Shown: positions 4,843 to 5,286 of the stretch, piece after piece
Layout: the number at the start of each line of letters is the position of its first letter
Numbering within the stretch: the stretch's first letter is position 1
Source of the DNA: JBEKDJ01 sp050014415
GTDB taxonomy: Bacteria > Desulfobacterota > BSN033 > UBA1163
NCBI GenBank assembly: GCA_050014415.1
Contig: JBEKDJ010000348.1
Location: 1-5,286 of the forward strand
Length of the DNA: 5,286 nt
Reading direction: 5' to 3'
The notes under the pieces: model-generated
What the model was told of the DNA's origin: nothing
The model's database searches: none
Seen by the model: the letters and a program-made list of their open reading frames with translations, nothing else
Made by a program: the position numbers and the translations under genes

Positions 4843-5286
4843 CTATTTTTGACATGTACCATTATTTAAAATAGACACCCCATTCCCATAGGCCTCACAT
4901 GGATTACAGTACGTTTTCATGTCACAGCCACAAAGCGGAAGGCAATACAGGGGACAGATATCAGGCTGGGGAGTGCATACTCCAGGCCCAGAGCACTGAC
5001 CTTCCGGAAAAAGACAAAACTCATTTGAACTGCAGTCCCCATTTTTCATGCATGGAGGTGTCCCTCCACATGCGCCTTCATGGAGTAAAGAAACCCCTTC
5101 TATGGCAGCAGTGCACTCATTGCTATAAGTTGTACCATCACAACCGCAAACAGGGGCATATATCTGGTAACAGACCTGGGGTTTGGCCTGACAAATACCG
5201 GCTCCATCACAATGTCCAGGTTCCCTCTTGCAGTATTCATTCTCCAAACACGCCATATTCCCGTTGCAGGGTTTATCGATGGGTTG
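4843..5286 (-). CDS. Cys-rich protein with tandem Kazal-like modules (5' end outside window)
   Basis: The frame is open to the window edge and ends at TAG 4845-4843, leaving 147 residues and no visible start or signal peptide. It consists of two modules of about 70 residues. Each begins C-x5-C-x5-C-x6-C-x5-C and ends in a Kazal-like stretch: PVCGCDGTTYSNEC-x14-C in the first, LCGCDMKTYCNPC-x14-C in the second. The ten cysteines of module 1 (C7 to C73, counted from the edge) recur exactly 72 residues later in module 2 (C79 to C145). Module 2 has two extra cysteines, C115 and C127. Kazal domains in eukaryotes inhibit serine proteases; in bacterial exported proteins of this kind the role is generally unknown. 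So many cysteines imply disulfide folding outside the cytoplasm. The downstream exported Ig-like protein, 12 nt away, fits a shared cell-surface role. Further modules may lie upstream. An internal ATG at 5256 exists but falls inside module 1, so it is unlikely to be the start. Confidence 0.8.
   Translation of the reverse strand, partial: QPIDKPCNGNMACLENEYCKREPGHCDGAGICQAKPQVCYQIYAPVCGCDGTTYSNECTAAIEGVSLLHEGACGGTPPCMKNGDCSSNEFCLFPEGQCSGPGVCTPQPDICPLYCLPLCGCDMKTYCNPCEAYGNGVSILNNGTCQK

Noticed and set aside
1..5286. Transposase, tRNA, CRISPR or phage defence system
   Set aside because: No transposase motif, cloverleaf, regularly spaced repeat array or defence-type nuclease or ATPase gene was found on either strand.

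Overview
The window is 5.3 kb of a bacterial chromosome in which every recognisable gene lies on the minus strand, so transcription runs from high to low coordinates. The gene families (persulfide dioxygenase-rhodanese, rubredoxin-like protein, plasma-membrane-type H+ P-type ATPase, alpha/beta hydrolase-OsmC protein, Kazal-like Cys-rich secreted proteins) and moderate GC suggest an environmental, metabolically versatile lineage of the Nitrospirota or former deltaproteobacterial kind. This is inference from gene content; no marker gene settles it. I saw no rRNA, tRNA, CRISPR array or complete insertion sequence.

Reading in the direction of transcription. (1) 5286-3859: two adjacent genes for exported proteins, 12 nt apart. 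The first is a Cys-rich protein of tandem Kazal-like modules whose 5' end is outside the window. The second is a 323-aa protein with a signal peptide and an Ig-like domain. (2) 3858-3241: no family recognised. It holds a possible plus-strand hypothetical ORF and one copy (B) of a 63-bp dispersed repeat. (3) 3240-3025: the N-terminal stub of an H+-translocating P-type ATPase, frameshifted and cut off. (4) 2960-1626: one open frame that appears to be two genes merged. A degenerate rubredoxin-like protein is joined, through an A8 tract, to a persulfide dioxygenase-rhodanese with its own Shine-Dalgarno and ATG. (5) 1625-1257: non-coding, with a promoter and inverted repeat near 1265-1324. (6) 1256-988: a hybrid pseudogene, the 5' half of a molybdenum-hydroxylase [2Fe-2S] subunit joined out of frame to the 3' end of what looks like a cytochrome-type protein. 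(7) 962-252: an intact FAD/NAD(P)H oxidoreductase. (8) 251-71: intergenic region with a hairpin, repeat copy A and a palindrome. (9) 70-1: the first 23 codons of an alpha/beta hydrolase-OsmC protein.

Functionally, the intact core is sulfane-sulfur oxidation (persulfide dioxygenase plus rhodanese), a soluble flavin reductase whose natural partner seems to have been deleted, and a small secreted-protein operon. The main theme is decay: three independent scars (ATPase stub, [2Fe-2S]/cytochrome hybrid, rubredoxin-like domain with lost cysteines and a probable frameshift) sit within 2.3 kb between intact genes. I did not find a convincing new multi-gene system. The points most worth checking are the A8-tract gene merger, the hybrid pseudogene, the 63-bp repeat pair and the exactly registered 72-residue Cys-rich modules.
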